From the NCBI RefSeq assembly GCF_031180885.1, contig NZ_JAPSLK010000012.1, positions 1 to 64,000 on the forward strand: a stretch of DNA of 64,000 nucleotides, in the 5' to 3' direction. Below the pieces are notes generated by a model that was given only the letters and a program-made list of their open reading frames with translations, ran no database searches and was not told the origin of the DNA. Made by a program: the position numbers and the translations under genes. Source of the stretch: Saccharothrix sp. Lineage in GTDB: Bacteria > Actinomycetota > Actinomycetes > Mycobacteriales > Pseudonocardiaceae. Below, piece by piece: positions 35,395 to 45,639 of the stretch (the stretch's first letter is position 1; each line of letters opens with the position of its first letter).

Positions 35395-36888
35395 ATGAGG
35401 ACGGTCACCGGTCGCACCGACCACGTCGTCGTGGTGGGCGCGGGCCTGGCGGGGCTGTCGGCCGCGCTGCACCTGCTCGGCGCGGGCCGGCGGGTCACCG
35501 TGGTCGAGCGGGACGCGGTGCCCGGCGGCCGGGCCGGGCGGCTGGACCTCGACGGCTTCCGCTTCGACACCGGCCCGACCGTGCTGACCATGCCGGAGCT
35601 GGTCGAGGAGGCGCTGGCGGCGGTCGGCGAGTCCCTGGCCGACCGGCTCGACCTGCTGCCCGTCGACCCCGCCTACCGGGCCCGGTTCGCCGACGGCTCG
35701 GTGCTGGACGTGCACGCCGACCCCGAGGCCATGGAGGCCGAAGTGCGGCGGTTCGCCGGACCCGGGCAAGCGCAGGGCTACAAGGCGCTGCGGGCCTGGC
35801 TGACCGAGCTGTACCGGGTGGAGCGGGACGCGTTCATCGGCGCGAACTTCGACTCCCCGCTGGACCTGCTCACCCCGCGCCTGGCCAAGCTGGCCGCACT
35901 GCGCGGCTTCGCCCGACTGGGGCCGCAAGTGGCCCGGTTCCTCACCGACGAACGCCTCCAGCGCGTCTTCTCGTTCCAGTCGCTTTATGCGGGTGTTCCG
36001 CCACGCAAGGCGCTCGGCGCGTACGGCGTCATCGCGTACATGGACACCATCGCGGGCGTCTACTACCCGCGCGGCGGCATGAGGGCACTGCCTGACGCGA
36101 TGGCCGCCGCCGCCCAGGACGCGGGCGCGGACCTGCGCTACCGCACCAAGGTCGCGTGGCTGGAACGCATCGGCCGCCGCGTCACCGCCGTGCGCACGAC
36201 ACAGGGCGAACGCATCCCGTGTGACGCCGTGGTCCTCACGCCGGACCTGCCGATGTCCTACCGCCTGCTGGGCCACCGCCCGCGCCGCCCGGTGCCGATC
36301 ACGTGGGCGCCTTCGGCGGTCGTGCTGCACGCGGGCGTCGACCGGACGTGGCCGGAACTGGCCCACCACACCCTGTTCTTCGGCCGCGCCTGGGACCGCA
36401 CGTTCGACGAGCTGACCCGCCGGGGCAGCCTCATGACCGACCCGTCCCTGCTGGTCACCGCGCCGCCGGACAAGGGGATGTTCGTCCTGGCACCGGTGCC
36501 GAACCTGCGGCTGGGCCCGGTCGACTGGGAGCGCGTCGGCCCCGCCTACCGCGACGAGCTGGTGCAGACCCTCGAACGGCGCGGCCTGACCGGGTTCGGC
36601 GACTCGATCAAGGTGGAGAAGCTGGTCACCCCGCGCGACTGGGCCGCCATGGGCCTGGCCGCCGGCACCCCGTTCTCCGCCGCGCACACGTTCGCCCAGA
36701 CCGGCCCGTTCCGCCCGCGCAACCTCGTGCTGGACAACGCCGTGCTGGCCGGCTGCGGCACGACACCGGGCGTGGGCGTGCCGCCGGTGCTGATCTCCGG
36801 GAAGCTCGCCGCCCAGCGGATCACGGGGTCCGTCGGCGCAGGGTCGCGGCGCCGAGCAGCAAGGCCGCGAGCGCACAGCCCGCGATGA
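35395..36888 (+). CDS. crtI: Phytoene desaturase
   Basis: FAD enzyme that introduces double bases into phytoene to give neurosporene or lycopene. The 497-residue protein has the dinucleotide motif VVVGAGLAGLSAALHL (about 12-27), the family pattern GGRAGRLDLDGFRFDTGPTV and the C-terminal FAD segment LAGCGTTPGVGVPPVLISGKLAA. It starts one base after idsA, so GGPP supply and desaturation are coupled. Its last 68 bp overlap the 3' end of the convergent ABC permease gene, and the overlapping C-terminal tail (SRRRAARPRAHSPR) is not family-like. Confidence 0.93.
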   Translation: MRTVTGRTDHVVVVGAGLAGLSAALHLLGAGRRVTVVERDAVPGGRAGRLDLDGFRFDTGPTVLTMPELVEEALAAVGESLADRLDLLPVDPAYRARFADGSVLDVHADPEAMEAEVRRFAGPGQAQGYKALRAWLTELYRVERDAFIGANFDSPLDLLTPRLAKLAALRGFARLGPQVARFLTDERLQRVFSFQSLYAGVPPRKALGAYGVIAYMDTIAGVYYPRGGMRALPDAMAAAAQDAGADLRYRTKVAWLERIGRRVTAVRTTQGERIPCDAVVLTPDLPMSYRLLGHRPRRPVPITWAPSAVVLHAGVDRTWPELAHHTLFFGRAWDRTFDELTRRGSLMTDPSLLVTAPPDKGMFVLAPVPNLRLGPVDWERVGPAYRDELVQTLERRGLTGFGDSIKVEKLVTPRDWAAMGLAAGTPFSAAHTFAQTGPFRPRNLVLDNAVLAGCGTTPGVGVPPVLISGKLAAQRITGSVGAGSRRRAARPRAHSPR

Positions 36889-37546
36889 CCAGCAGGTTGC
36901 GCACCAGCGTCCCGTCCACCTCGGACGACCGGGTGACCTGGGTCAACGCGTCCACCGCGTAGGACAGCGGCAGGGCGTCGGAGATCCAGTTCAGCGCGGT
37001 CGCCATCTCGTCGCGCGGCACGAACAGCCCGCACAGCAGCACCTGCGGCATCACGATCGCGGGCATGAACTGCACCGCCTGGAACTCGGTCCGGGCGAAC
37101 GCGCTGGCGAACAGCCCCAGCGCCATGCCCAGCAACGCGTCCAGCACCGCGATGAGCACCAGCAGCGCCACCGAGCCCTCGATCTCCAGCCCCAGCCAGG
37201 TCAGCGCGACCGTCGCGGCCACCGCCACCTGCACGACCGCCACCAGCCCGAACGCCAGCGCGTAGCCCAGCAGCAGGTCCAGCTTGCCGATCGGCATGGT
37301 CATCAGCCGTTCGAGCGTCGCGGTCAGCCGTTCGCGCAAGGTGGTGATCGACGTGACGATGAACATGATCGCGAACGGGAAGACGCCCAGCAGCGCCGGC
37401 GCGGCCCGGCTGAACGCCTGCTCCGAGTCGAACACGTACCGGAGAAGCACGAGCAGCACCGAGGGCAGCAGGACCATCAGCGCCACGGTCCGGTGGTCGT
37501 GCCGCAGTTGGGTCAGGATGCGGCGGGTGGTGGCCAGGGTGTTCAC
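36821..37546 (-). CDS. ABC-2 type exporter permease
   Basis: A 241-residue integral membrane protein with about six helices (for example 23-43, 52-68, 96-121, 130-150, 161-180, 216-235). The pattern TLRERLTATLERLMTMPI between helices 2 and 3 is typical of ABC-2 (DrrB-like) permeases. Its GTG overlaps the stop of the ATPase (GTGA), so the pair forms one exporter. It converges on crtI with a 68-bp overlap. Substrate unknown; lipid or drug export is typical. Confidence 0.88.
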   Translation of the reverse strand: MNTLATTRRILTQLRHDHRTVALMVLLPSVLLVLLRYVFDSEQAFSRAAPALLGVFPFAIMFIVTSITTLRERLTATLERLMTMPIGKLDLLLGYALAFGLVAVVQVAVAATVALTWLGLEIEGSVALLVLIAVLDALLGMALGLFASAFARTEFQAVQFMPAIVMPQVLLCGLFVPRDEMATALNWISDALPLSYAVDALTQVTRSSEVDGTLVRNLLVIAGCALAALLLGAATLRRRTP

Positions 37547-38259
37547 GCCGTCCCCCTCACCAGCGCCAGGAACGCCTGTTCCAGGTCCGGCGACCCGGTC
37601 CGCTCGCGCAGCGCTTGCGGGGTGTCGTCGGCGAGGAGTTCGCCGTCGCGCATGAGCAGCAGCCGGTCGCACCGCGCGGCCTCGTCCATCACGTGGCTGG
37701 ACACCAGCAGCGCCGCGCCCCGGTCGGCCAGGTCGTGGAACAGGTTCCACAGCTCCTCGCGCAGCACCGGGTCCAGGCCCACGGTCGGCTCGTCCAGCAC
37801 GATCAGCTCGGGCCGGCCGAGCAGCGCCACGGCGAGACTCGCCCGGCCGCGTTCACCACCCGACAGGGTGTTGACCAGTTGGTCGGCCTGTCCTTTAAGA
37901 CCTACTTCGTCCACCACGCGGTCGACGTCTGAAGCGGGCGCTTTCAAGACGGACGCGAAGTAGCGCAGGTTCTCCCGGACGGTGAGGTCCGCGTAGACCG
38001 ATGGACTCTGGGTCGAGTAGCCGATCCGGTCCCGGAGGACCGCACTGCCCGCCGGGTGCCCCAGAACCGTGACCGTTCCGCCCGCCACGACCTGCACACC
38101 CACTACGGCCCGCAGGAGGGTCGTCTTGCCGCACCCGCTCGGGCCCAGCAGCCCCGTGACCGTGCCGGACGGCACCTCGAAGGCCACCCCGCGGACGACT
38201 TCCCGCCCGCCACGCACCACCCGCAAGCCGTCGACGCTGACGGCCACCGAATTGGCCAT
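37543..38259 (-). CDS. ABC exporter ATP-binding protein
   Basis: A 238-residue ATPase: Walker A GPSGCGKTTLL (about 39-49), Q-loop in YSTQSPSVYADLTVREN, signature LSGGERGRASLAVALL (about 129-144), Walker B LIVLDEPTVGLDP and the switch His in LLVSSHVMDEA. It has the DrrA-like form. The ATG at 38259 follows a TTG-rich leader; the open frame upstream lies within the stem-loop element and is not used. It partners the overlapping permease. Confidence 0.92.
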   Translation of the reverse strand: MANSVAVSVDGLRVVRGGREVVRGVAFEVPSGTVTGLLGPSGCGKTTLLRAVVGVQVVAGGTVTVLGHPAGSAVLRDRIGYSTQSPSVYADLTVRENLRYFASVLKAPASDVDRVVDEVGLKGQADQLVNTLSGGERGRASLAVALLGRPELIVLDEPTVGLDPVLREELWNLFHDLADRGAALLVSSHVMDEAARCDRLLLMRDGELLADDTPQALRERTGSPDLEQAFLALVRGTA

Positions 38260-38299
38260 GCGTTGAATTGTCACCCCGCCGGGCCACCTTGGAAACCCC

Positions 38300-38416
38300 G
38301 CGAGGCCGCGTCGGCTCGTCGCGCGGCGTTTTCCGCCGATCGAAGGACGTGATCGACGGAAAACGCCGCGTGACGAGCCGACTACAGGCGGCCGAGCCGC
38401 CGGGACGAGGTCGCGG
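38300..38416. repeat. Dispersed stem-loop element, copy 1
   Basis: Core palindrome 38310-38382 with 32-nt arms differing at two positions (GTCGGCTCGTCGCG... pairing with ...GTGACGAGCCGAC), closing on GATCGAAGGACGTGATC. An outer region continues to about 38416 (GCGGCCGAGCCGC). It is in the reverse orientation compared with the other three copies and lies between the divergent ABC ATPase and mannosyltransferase genes. Confidence 0.85.
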
Positions 38417-38568
38417 CAATCCAACACCGCAAAGCACCACTTACTCCAAGTGGTCACTCGCTCGTGTGACCTGCCCGTGCGAAGATCCCCCAGGCTGTTA
38501 CGACCCTGTCACGCGTGTCCGCCATTGCGTGCCGACGCGCGCTCGCGTTGTGCGACGATGTTGCCGCG

Positions 38569-40083
38569 ATGGCCGCGACCCCGTCCCTTCCCAGATCGAG
38601 CGCCGCACGTGTCGAGCCGGTGCGGCCCGGTGCTACCCAGGCGCCGGATCCCGGTGGCATACCCGTCCGGACCATCCTGCTCGGCGTCGCCGGCGTCATG
38701 CTGGTCGCGTTGGGCGGCACGGGCGCGGGCGCGATCCTCAAGCGCGACCCCCTGCTCACCGACACCTCGCTGAGCTGGATCCGCTACGGGCACGGGCACG
38801 ACCTGGCCACCGCCGTCCTCTACCTCGGCCTCGGCATGGTCATCTGGGCGTGGGTGCGGCTGGGCCGCATGGTGCGCAACCGGCACGTGGGCAGCCAGGC
38901 CGTGCTCACCGCCGTGGTCGCCTGGACCCTGCCCCTGCTGTTCGCGCCGCCGCTGTTCAGCAAGGACATCTACAGCTACCTCGCCCAGGGCCAGATCGCC
39001 CTCAACGGCCTCGACCCGTACAAGGTCGGCCCGGCGGTCCTGCAAAGCCCGCTGTCGGACAACGTGAGCTGGGTGTGGCAGAACACGCCCGCCCCCTACG
39101 GCCCGTTGTTCCTCATGCTCGCCATGGGTGTCGTGGGCGTCACCAACGCGTCCGTCATCGGCGGCGTGGTCCTCATGCGCCTCGTGCTCGCCATCGGGCT
39201 CGGGATGCTCGTGTGGGCGCTGCCGGGCCTCGCGCGACACCTGGGCGGGCGGCCCGCCATCGCGCTGTGGCTGGCCGCCGCGAACCCGCTGATGCTGGTC
39301 CACCTCATCGGCGGCGCGCACAACGACCTGCTGATGGTCGGCCTGCTCGCGGCGGGCTGCCTGTTCGTGCTGGACGGCAAGCACGTGCTGGGCATCGCCG
39401 TGGTGACCCTCGCGTTCGCGGTGAAGGCCACCGCCGTGGTCGCGCTGCCGTTCCTGGTCCTGGTGTGGGCGCGGCGGCTCGACGGCACCCGCGGCGCCCA
39501 GCTGGGCAAGGCCATCGCGGGCGGGCTGGCGGTCTTCGTCGTGGTGTTCGGGGGCACGACCCTGGTCTCCGGGCTCGACCTGGGCTGGATCCCGGCGCTC
39601 AGCTCGTCGTCCACCATCGTCAACTGGCTGTCGCTGCCCAGCGCGGTCGGTGACTTCGTGCACACCGTGGTCAGCGCGTTCGTCCGGGTCGAGCCGGGCT
39701 GGTTCATGACCGTCGCGCGCGGCCTCGGGTCGCTCCTGCTGCTCTACATCGCGTGGCGGCAGTGGCGGGTGGCCGAGGACGGCGGTCCGGAGGCGGTGCG
39801 CCGCGCGGCCATCACCATGCTCGCGGTGGCCCTGCTCTCCCCCGCCACCCTGCCCTGGTACTTCAGCTGGGCGCTGGTGCTGGGCGCGGGCCTGGCGTGG
39901 ACCACCGGTGGCCTGCGGAAGGTGACGTTCTTCTCGATCTTCCTGCTGCTGGTGACCTTCCCCAACGGCGACACGGCCCTGTACTCGTGGGGCTACCTGG
40001 CGCTGACCGTGGCCGTGTCCGCGCTGGCGAGCGTGACCCTGGTCAAGCCCGACCCGCTGAAGCTGTCCAGCAGGTACGCGTGA
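38569..40083 (+). CDS. mptB: Polyprenol-phosphate-mannose-dependent mannosyltransferase (MptA/MptB type)
   Basis: GT-C membrane glycosyltransferase expected to add alpha-1,6-mannose to the lipomannan backbone. The 504-residue protein has about 13 hydrophobic segments and the family stretch [22 protein letters not shown] (about 139-160) in the first large loop, followed by [10 protein letters not shown]. It is in the place of M. tuberculosis Rv2174 (mptA), after idsA2 and before Rv2175c-pknL. The ATG at 38569 starts a polar N-terminus of about 30 residues. Its stop overlaps the crtB start (GTGA). Confidence 0.87.
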   Translation: MAATPSLPRSSAARVEPVRPGATQAPDPGGIPVRTILLGVAGVMLVALGGTGAGAILKRDPLLTDTSLSWIRYGHGHDLATAVLYLGLGMVIWAWVRLGRMVRNRHVGSQAVLTAVVAWTLPLLFAPPLFSKDIYSYLAQGQIALNGLDPYKVGPAVLQSPLSDNVSWVWQNTPAPYGPLFLMLAMGVVGVTNASVIGGVVLMRLVLAIGLGMLVWALPGLARHLGGRPAIALWLAAANPLMLVHLIGGAHNDLLMVGLLAAGCLFVLDGKHVLGIAVVTLAFAVKATAVVALPFLVLVWARRLDGTRGAQLGKAIAGGLAVFVVVFGGTTLVSGLDLGWIPALSSSSTIVNWLSLPSAVGDFVHTVVSAFVRVEPGWFMTVARGLGSLLLLYIAWRQWRVAEDGGPEAVRRAAITMLAVALLSPATLPWYFSWALVLGAGLAWTTGGLRKVTFFSIFLLLVTFPNGDTALYSWGYLALTVAVSALASVTLVKPDPLKLSSRYA

Positions 40084-40997
40084 CCGACCTGCAGGCCGCC
40101 TACGACCGCTGCCGAGCCCTCAACGCCCGCCACGGCCGCACGTTCTACCTGGCCACCCGGCTGCTGCCCAAGCGCCAGCGGCCCGCCGTGCACGCCCTGT
40201 ACGGCTTCGCCCGGTGGGCCGACGAGATCGTGGACAGCGGCGCTTCCGCCGACCCGGCCGCCGAGCTGGACGACCTCGAACGCCTGCTGGCCGACGAGCT
40301 GGCGGGCCGCCCGACCGGCCACCCGGTGCTCACCGCCCTGGCCGACACCGCCCGCCGGCACCGCATCGACCCGGGCCTGTTCACCGACTTCCTGGGGTCC
40401 ATGCGGATGGACCTGCACGTCACGGAGTACGCGTCGTTCACCGAGTTGGACAAGTACGTGCACGGTTCGGCGGCGGTCATCGGACTGCAACTGCTGCCGG
40501 TGTTCGGCACCGTCGTCCCGCGCGCCCACGCCGAACCGGCCGCCGCCGCGCTGGGCCGGGCGTTCCAGCTGACCAACTTCCTCCGCGACATCGGCGAAGA
40601 CCTCGACCGGGGCCGCGTCTACCTGCCCATGGACGTCCTCGACGCCCACGGGGTCGACCGGGACCTGCTCGCTTGGTCACGTCGCACGGGACGCCCGGAC
40701 CAGCGCATCAGGCGCGCGATCGGGCACGTCATGGCCGTGACGTTGGCCACCTACCGCGAAGCGGAGGACGGCGTCGACCTGCTCCAACCGGCGGCACGAC
40801 CGTGCGTGCGGACGGCCCTGGTCCTCTACCGGAACATCCTGGAGGAGATCGCGGCGGCCGACTACAACGTGCTGGACAAGCGGGTCGTCGTCCCCCGCGC
40901 GAGACGGGCCGCGGTGGCGCTGCCAGGCCTGGTCAAGGCCGTGACCGCGCGAGCCGTGTCCGGGCGGCTCGCCTGGAACCGCCCGGACGACCACTGA
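40080..40997 (+). CDS. crtB: Phytoene synthase
   Basis: Condenses two GGPP to phytoene, the first C40 carotenoid step; works upstream of the crtI product. The 305-residue protein shows both Asp-rich motifs: [10 protein letters not shown] (about 45-54) and [18 protein letters not shown] (about 168-185), plus RRFYLAT-like opening [20 protein letters not shown] overlapping the mannosyltransferase stop starts it, so carotenoid and mannan synthesis share a transcript. The squalene synthase family is the only close alternative, made less likely by the nearby crtI. Confidence 0.92.
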   Translation: MTDLQAAYDRCRALNARHGRTFYLATRLLPKRQRPAVHALYGFARWADEIVDSGASADPAAELDDLERLLADELAGRPTGHPVLTALADTARRHRIDPGLFTDFLGSMRMDLHVTEYASFTELDKYVHGSAAVIGLQLLPVFGTVVPRAHAEPAAAALGRAFQLTNFLRDIGEDLDRGRVYLPMDVLDAHGVDRDLLAWSRRTGRPDQRIRRAIGHVMAVTLATYREAEDGVDLLQPAARPCVRTALVLYRNILEEIAAADYNVLDKRVVVPRARRAAVALPGLVKAVTARAVSGRLAWNRPDDH

Positions 40998-41005
40998 AAC
41001 GGAAC

Positions 41006-41380
41006 TCAGAAACCCATCGCCTGGGCGCGCCGCTTGACCTCGCGACCGCGGTCGCCGCGCAACGCCTCGATCGGCGTGCCCGGCAGGGTGTCGTCTTCGG
41101 TGAACAGCCAGCGCAGGATCTCATCGGTCGAGTAGCCGGAGTCGCGCAGCACCGTGATGGTGCCGGGCAGCCCCTTCACCACGCCTCCGGCGGCGAGGAA
41201 TGCGGCGGGGACGACGAGGACACCGTTGCGGCGCTCGGCGAGCAACTGGCCGTCGCGCAGCAACTGGTGGACACGGTTGATCGGCAAGCCGAGACGCTCG
41301 GCGACCTGCGGGAGGTCGAGCACCTCCAGGTCGGGAGCCAGCACATCCGCAGCGGCAGGAATCGCACTCACAGGCGCCAC
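41006..41380 (-). CDS. Rv2175c-like DNA-binding protein
   Basis: A 124-residue protein with a helix-turn-helix at about 22-50 (LPQVAERLGLPINRVHQLLRDGQL) and a conserved C-terminal half with GVVKGLPGTITVLRDSGYSTDEILRWLFTEDDTLPGTPIEAL. In mycobacteria Rv2175c is a DNA-binding substrate of PknL, encoded next to it; the same divergent pairing is seen here. GTG at 41380 or 41371 may be the start. A phosphorylatable Thr near the N-terminus, as in Rv2175c, is not obvious. Confidence 0.87.
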   Translation of the reverse strand: MAPVSAIPAAADVLAPDLEVLDLPQVAERLGLPINRVHQLLRDGQLLAERRNGVLVVPAAFLAAGGVVKGLPGTITVLRDSGYSTDEILRWLFTEDDTLPGTPIEALRGDRGREVKRRAQAMGF

Positions 41381-41556
41381 GATGCCACAACGCGAGGAGC
41401 AACGCCCTGCGCCAACCGGGTGGTCGGGGTACACCCGCGGGTCGCTTCCCGGACACCCCCTGTTTCATGCGACTTTGACACGGATCCCACACGCGGGTGG
41501 GGATGCTCGCAGCGCACGGCATCGGTCGGTTCCACCCCACCGTACGATCCACGGCT

Positions 41557-43665
41557 GTGGAAAGGTCGGCGACGAACGTGATCGGCGGGCTGCTCGAGCA
41601 GCGCTACCGAGTGGGCGCCCTGGTGGCACGCGGCGGCATGTCCACCGTGTACCGGGGTGTCGACACGCGCCTGGAGCGGCCGGTGGCGATCAAGGTCATG
41701 GACCCCCAGTTCTCCTCCGACCCGCAGTTCGTGGCGCGGTTCGAGCGCGAGGCGCGGGCCGCGGCCGGGCTGCACCACCCCGGCGTGGTGGCGGTGCACG
41801 ACCAGGGCGTCGACGAGGACCGCGTGTACCTCGTGATGGAACTGGTGGAGGGCGGCACCCTGCGCGACCTCCTCAACCAGCGCGGCAAGCTGGACGTGCC
41901 GCTCGCCCTGACGGTGCTGGAGCGGGTCCTGTCCCCCCTGGCCGCGGCGCACCGGGCGGACCTGGTGCACCGGGACGTGAAGCCGGAGAACGTCCTCATC
42001 GGGCGCGGCGGCGCGGTGAAGGTGGCGGACTTCGGCCTGGTCCGGGCGGTGTCGACGCCGGGCATCACCAGCGACAACACGACCATCCTGGGCACCGTCG
42101 CCTACCTTTCACCCGAACAGGTGACCAACGGCTCGGCGGACGCCCGCAGCGACGTCTACGCGGCCGGCGTGCTGCTGTACGAGATGCTGACCGGCACGCC
42201 CCCGTTCGTCGGCGAGAACGCCATCTCGGTGGCCTACCGGCACGTCAACGACGAGGTCCCGGTGGTGCCGGACGTGCCCGCCGAGGTCGCCGAACTGGTC
42301 CGCCGGGCGACCCGCAAGGAGCCGTTCCTCCGACCGGCCGACGCCGAGGCGTTCCTGTCGGAGGTGGAGACGGCCCGGGCCGCGCTGGGCATCGCCGCGG
42401 TCGACGTGCCGGCGGTGACGCCCGCTGCACCGACGCCGCCCGGTTCGCTCGGCTCGTCGGGCTCGTCGGGCTCGTCGGCGGAGGCCACCGCCATCGCCCC
42501 GCTGAACCCCGCCGCGGAACCGGCGACGGTCCGCGTGCAGCCCGTGGGAGTGGGCGCCGGCACCGCCGTCGCCTACGCCGAACCGACCGTGCCGGTCCGC
42601 CGCCCGGAGCCGGCCGGCCCGCGGGGCACCATGGCGATGCCCCGCGGCCTGCTGACCGACCCCGCCACCGGCACCCCGCCCGGCGGCACCCGGACCGGCG
42701 GCCCTGGTGGTTCCAGACCGCGCCCCAAGCGGCCCCCGCGCAAGAAGACGCCCGAACAGCTCCAGGAGGAGATGCGGGCGCGCAGCAAGAAGCAGCTCAT
42801 CACGTGGATGAGCATCGTGGTCGTGGCGGCGATCGTCATCGGCCTGACGACCTGGTGGCTGTCCATCGGCAAGGTCGCGTCGGTGCCCAACGTGGTCGGC
42901 AAGGAGCAGGAGGTGGCCACCTCGATCATCGAGGACGCCGCCCTGAAGACCGCCGTCAGCACGGAGAACAGCAACGACGTGCCGAATGGCCAGGTCCTGC
43001 GCACCGACCCGCCGGCCGGGACCGAGCTGACCCGGGGCGACCTGGTGAAGGTCGTGGTGTCGCGGGGCAAGCCGGTCGTCCCGCAGGTGGCGGCCGGGTC
43101 GGAGACGGCGGTGGCCGAGCGGGAGATCGCGTCGGCGGGCTTGAAGTCCCAGCTCAACCCGGCCGATGACGCGTTCAGCGACCGGGTGCCGAAGGGCAAG
43201 GTGGTGACGCTCAAGCCCGCGCCCGGCACGCCCGTGGACATCGGGACGACGGTGACGATCGTGCTGAGCAAGGGCGTGGAGCCCAAACCGGTGCCGAACG
43301 TGAAGGGCAAGACGAAGGACGAGGCCTTCGCCGAGCTGTCGGCCGCGGGCTTCGAACCGGTGGAGGGGCCGCAGGAGCCGTCCGGCGAGGTGGAGGGCGG
43401 CCGGGTGGTCCGCACCAACCCGGCGGCCGGGACGACGTTGACCGGGGACAAGCGGGTGACGGTCATCATCGCGGCGGACCGGGGCGTGCTGGTGCCGAAC
43501 GTGGAGGGGAAGAAGGTCAAGGAGGCCAAGGAGGAGCTGCAGAAGGCCGGGCTGGAGGTCGAGGTGCAGTTCAACAACCGGGACCGGGCGACCGTGGTGA
43601 ACCAGTCCGTCCGCGGCGGCGAACGCGTCCCGAAGGGCACCAAGATCGTCCTGATCGCCGTCTGA
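41557..43665 (+). CDS. pknL: Serine/threonine protein kinase PknL with PASTA repeats
   Basis: Transmembrane kinase sensing the cell wall. The 702-residue protein has a kinase domain at 17-290: VARGGMSTVYRG glycine loop (23-34), Lys46, HRDVKPEN (138-145), DFG (158-160) and activation-loop threonines 175/176 (DNTTILGT). A Pro/Gly-rich linker (about 310-410) leads to one membrane helix (about 416-438). Four PASTA domains follow, each with a VPNV/VPQV start, and should bind muropeptides outside. The GTG at 41557 begins just before the kinase domain. Next to it is the Rv2175c-like gene, its likely substrate. Confidence 0.93.
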   Translation: MERSATNVIGGLLEQRYRVGALVARGGMSTVYRGVDTRLERPVAIKVMDPQFSSDPQFVARFEREARAAAGLHHPGVVAVHDQGVDEDRVYLVMELVEGGTLRDLLNQRGKLDVPLALTVLERVLSPLAAAHRADLVHRDVKPENVLIGRGGAVKVADFGLVRAVSTPGITSDNTTILGTVAYLSPEQVTNGSADARSDVYAAGVLLYEMLTGTPPFVGENAISVAYRHVNDEVPVVPDVPAEVAELVRRATRKEPFLRPADAEAFLSEVETARAALGIAAVDVPAVTPAAPTPPGSLGSSGSSGSSAEATAIAPLNPAAEPATVRVQPVGVGAGTAVAYAEPTVPVRRPEPAGPRGTMAMPRGLLTDPATGTPPGGTRTGGPGGSRPRPKRPPRKKTPEQLQEEMRARSKKQLITWMSIVVVAAIVIGLTTWWLSIGKVASVPNVVGKEQEVATSIIEDAALKTAVSTENSNDVPNGQVLRTDPPAGTELTRGDLVKVVVSRGKPVVPQVAAGSETAVAEREIASAGLKSQLNPADDAFSDRVPKGKVVTLKPAPGTPVDIGTTVTIVLSKGVEPKPVPNVKGKTKDEAFAELSAAGFEPVEGPQEPSGEVEGGRVVRTNPAAGTTLTGDKRVTVIIAADRGVLVPNVEGKKVKEAKEELQKAGLEVEVQFNNRDRATVVNQSVRGGERVPKGTKIVLIAV

Positions 43666-44143
43666 CCTCAGCCCCCGCCGGCCGCCCCCGCCCAACGCTC
43701 CACCACGTGGCGGGCGGCGGGCGGCAGGCAGTGGTGGCCAGCCGCAGCGGCGGCGGCAGCGGTCGGGCGGCGACGGCCGGCGGGCTGTTCGACCGCGCCG
43801 GAATTGTCGGTGTCGGATGAGATAATGGTTCCGGGGGCCGGAGGCCACGCCCGCCGCAAATCACCGCACGTCCGGCGACCGCATGCCCGCTGGCTGTCGC
43901 CAAGCCGCCGAGCCCGGCCCGCGCTCAATCAGCCGCGCCCAGCCAGCCAGCCCACGCCAGCCCACGCCAGCCAGCCAGCCCACGCCAGCCAGCCAGCCCA
44001 CGCCAGCCAGCCAGCCCACGCCAGCTAGCGCGCCAGCCAGCCAGCCCGCCAACCCGCGCGCCAGCCAGCCCGTCCGCCCGAGCCAGCGCCGAGCCCTGCC
44101 CTGCCCGGCCCGTCCGTCCGCGCCCAGCCGGCCACGAAGCACA
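43666..44143. repeat. Convergent pknL-aroG spacer with 18-bp repeats
   Basis: No gene is seen in this gap. From 43941 to 44022 the unit AGCCAGCCAGCCCACGCC occurs four times plus one partial copy; degenerate CCAGCC tracts continue to about 44070. The first part (43680-43860) is GC-rich without clear structure. Open frames across it are driven by the 18-bp period, a multiple of 3. Confidence 0.8.
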
Positions 44144-44178
44144 ACGCCCCGGCGGTCCGGAAAGGACTGCCGGGGCGT
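44144..44178 (-). terminator. Terminator of aroG
   Basis: ACGCCCCGGCGGTCC and GGACTGCCGGGGCGT form a 15-bp stem with one G-T type mismatch and a 5-nt loop, 20 nt past the aroG stop on the minus strand. It marks the end of the aroG transcript next to the repeat-filled gap. Confidence 0.75.
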
Positions 44179-44198
44179 CTCGGTCGAAACTCGGTGCG

Positions 44199-45590
<1,392 letters not shown>

Positions 45591-45639
45591 TTAAGGGTAG
45601 GGCGTCCACACTGAGAGACGGGCCCGGGTTGGCCTGGGC

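Noticed and set aside
43941-44022. CRISPR-like or protein-repeat reading of the CCAGCC array
   Set aside because: Units are contiguous, without unique spacers, and the surrounding frame has no credible start or fold.
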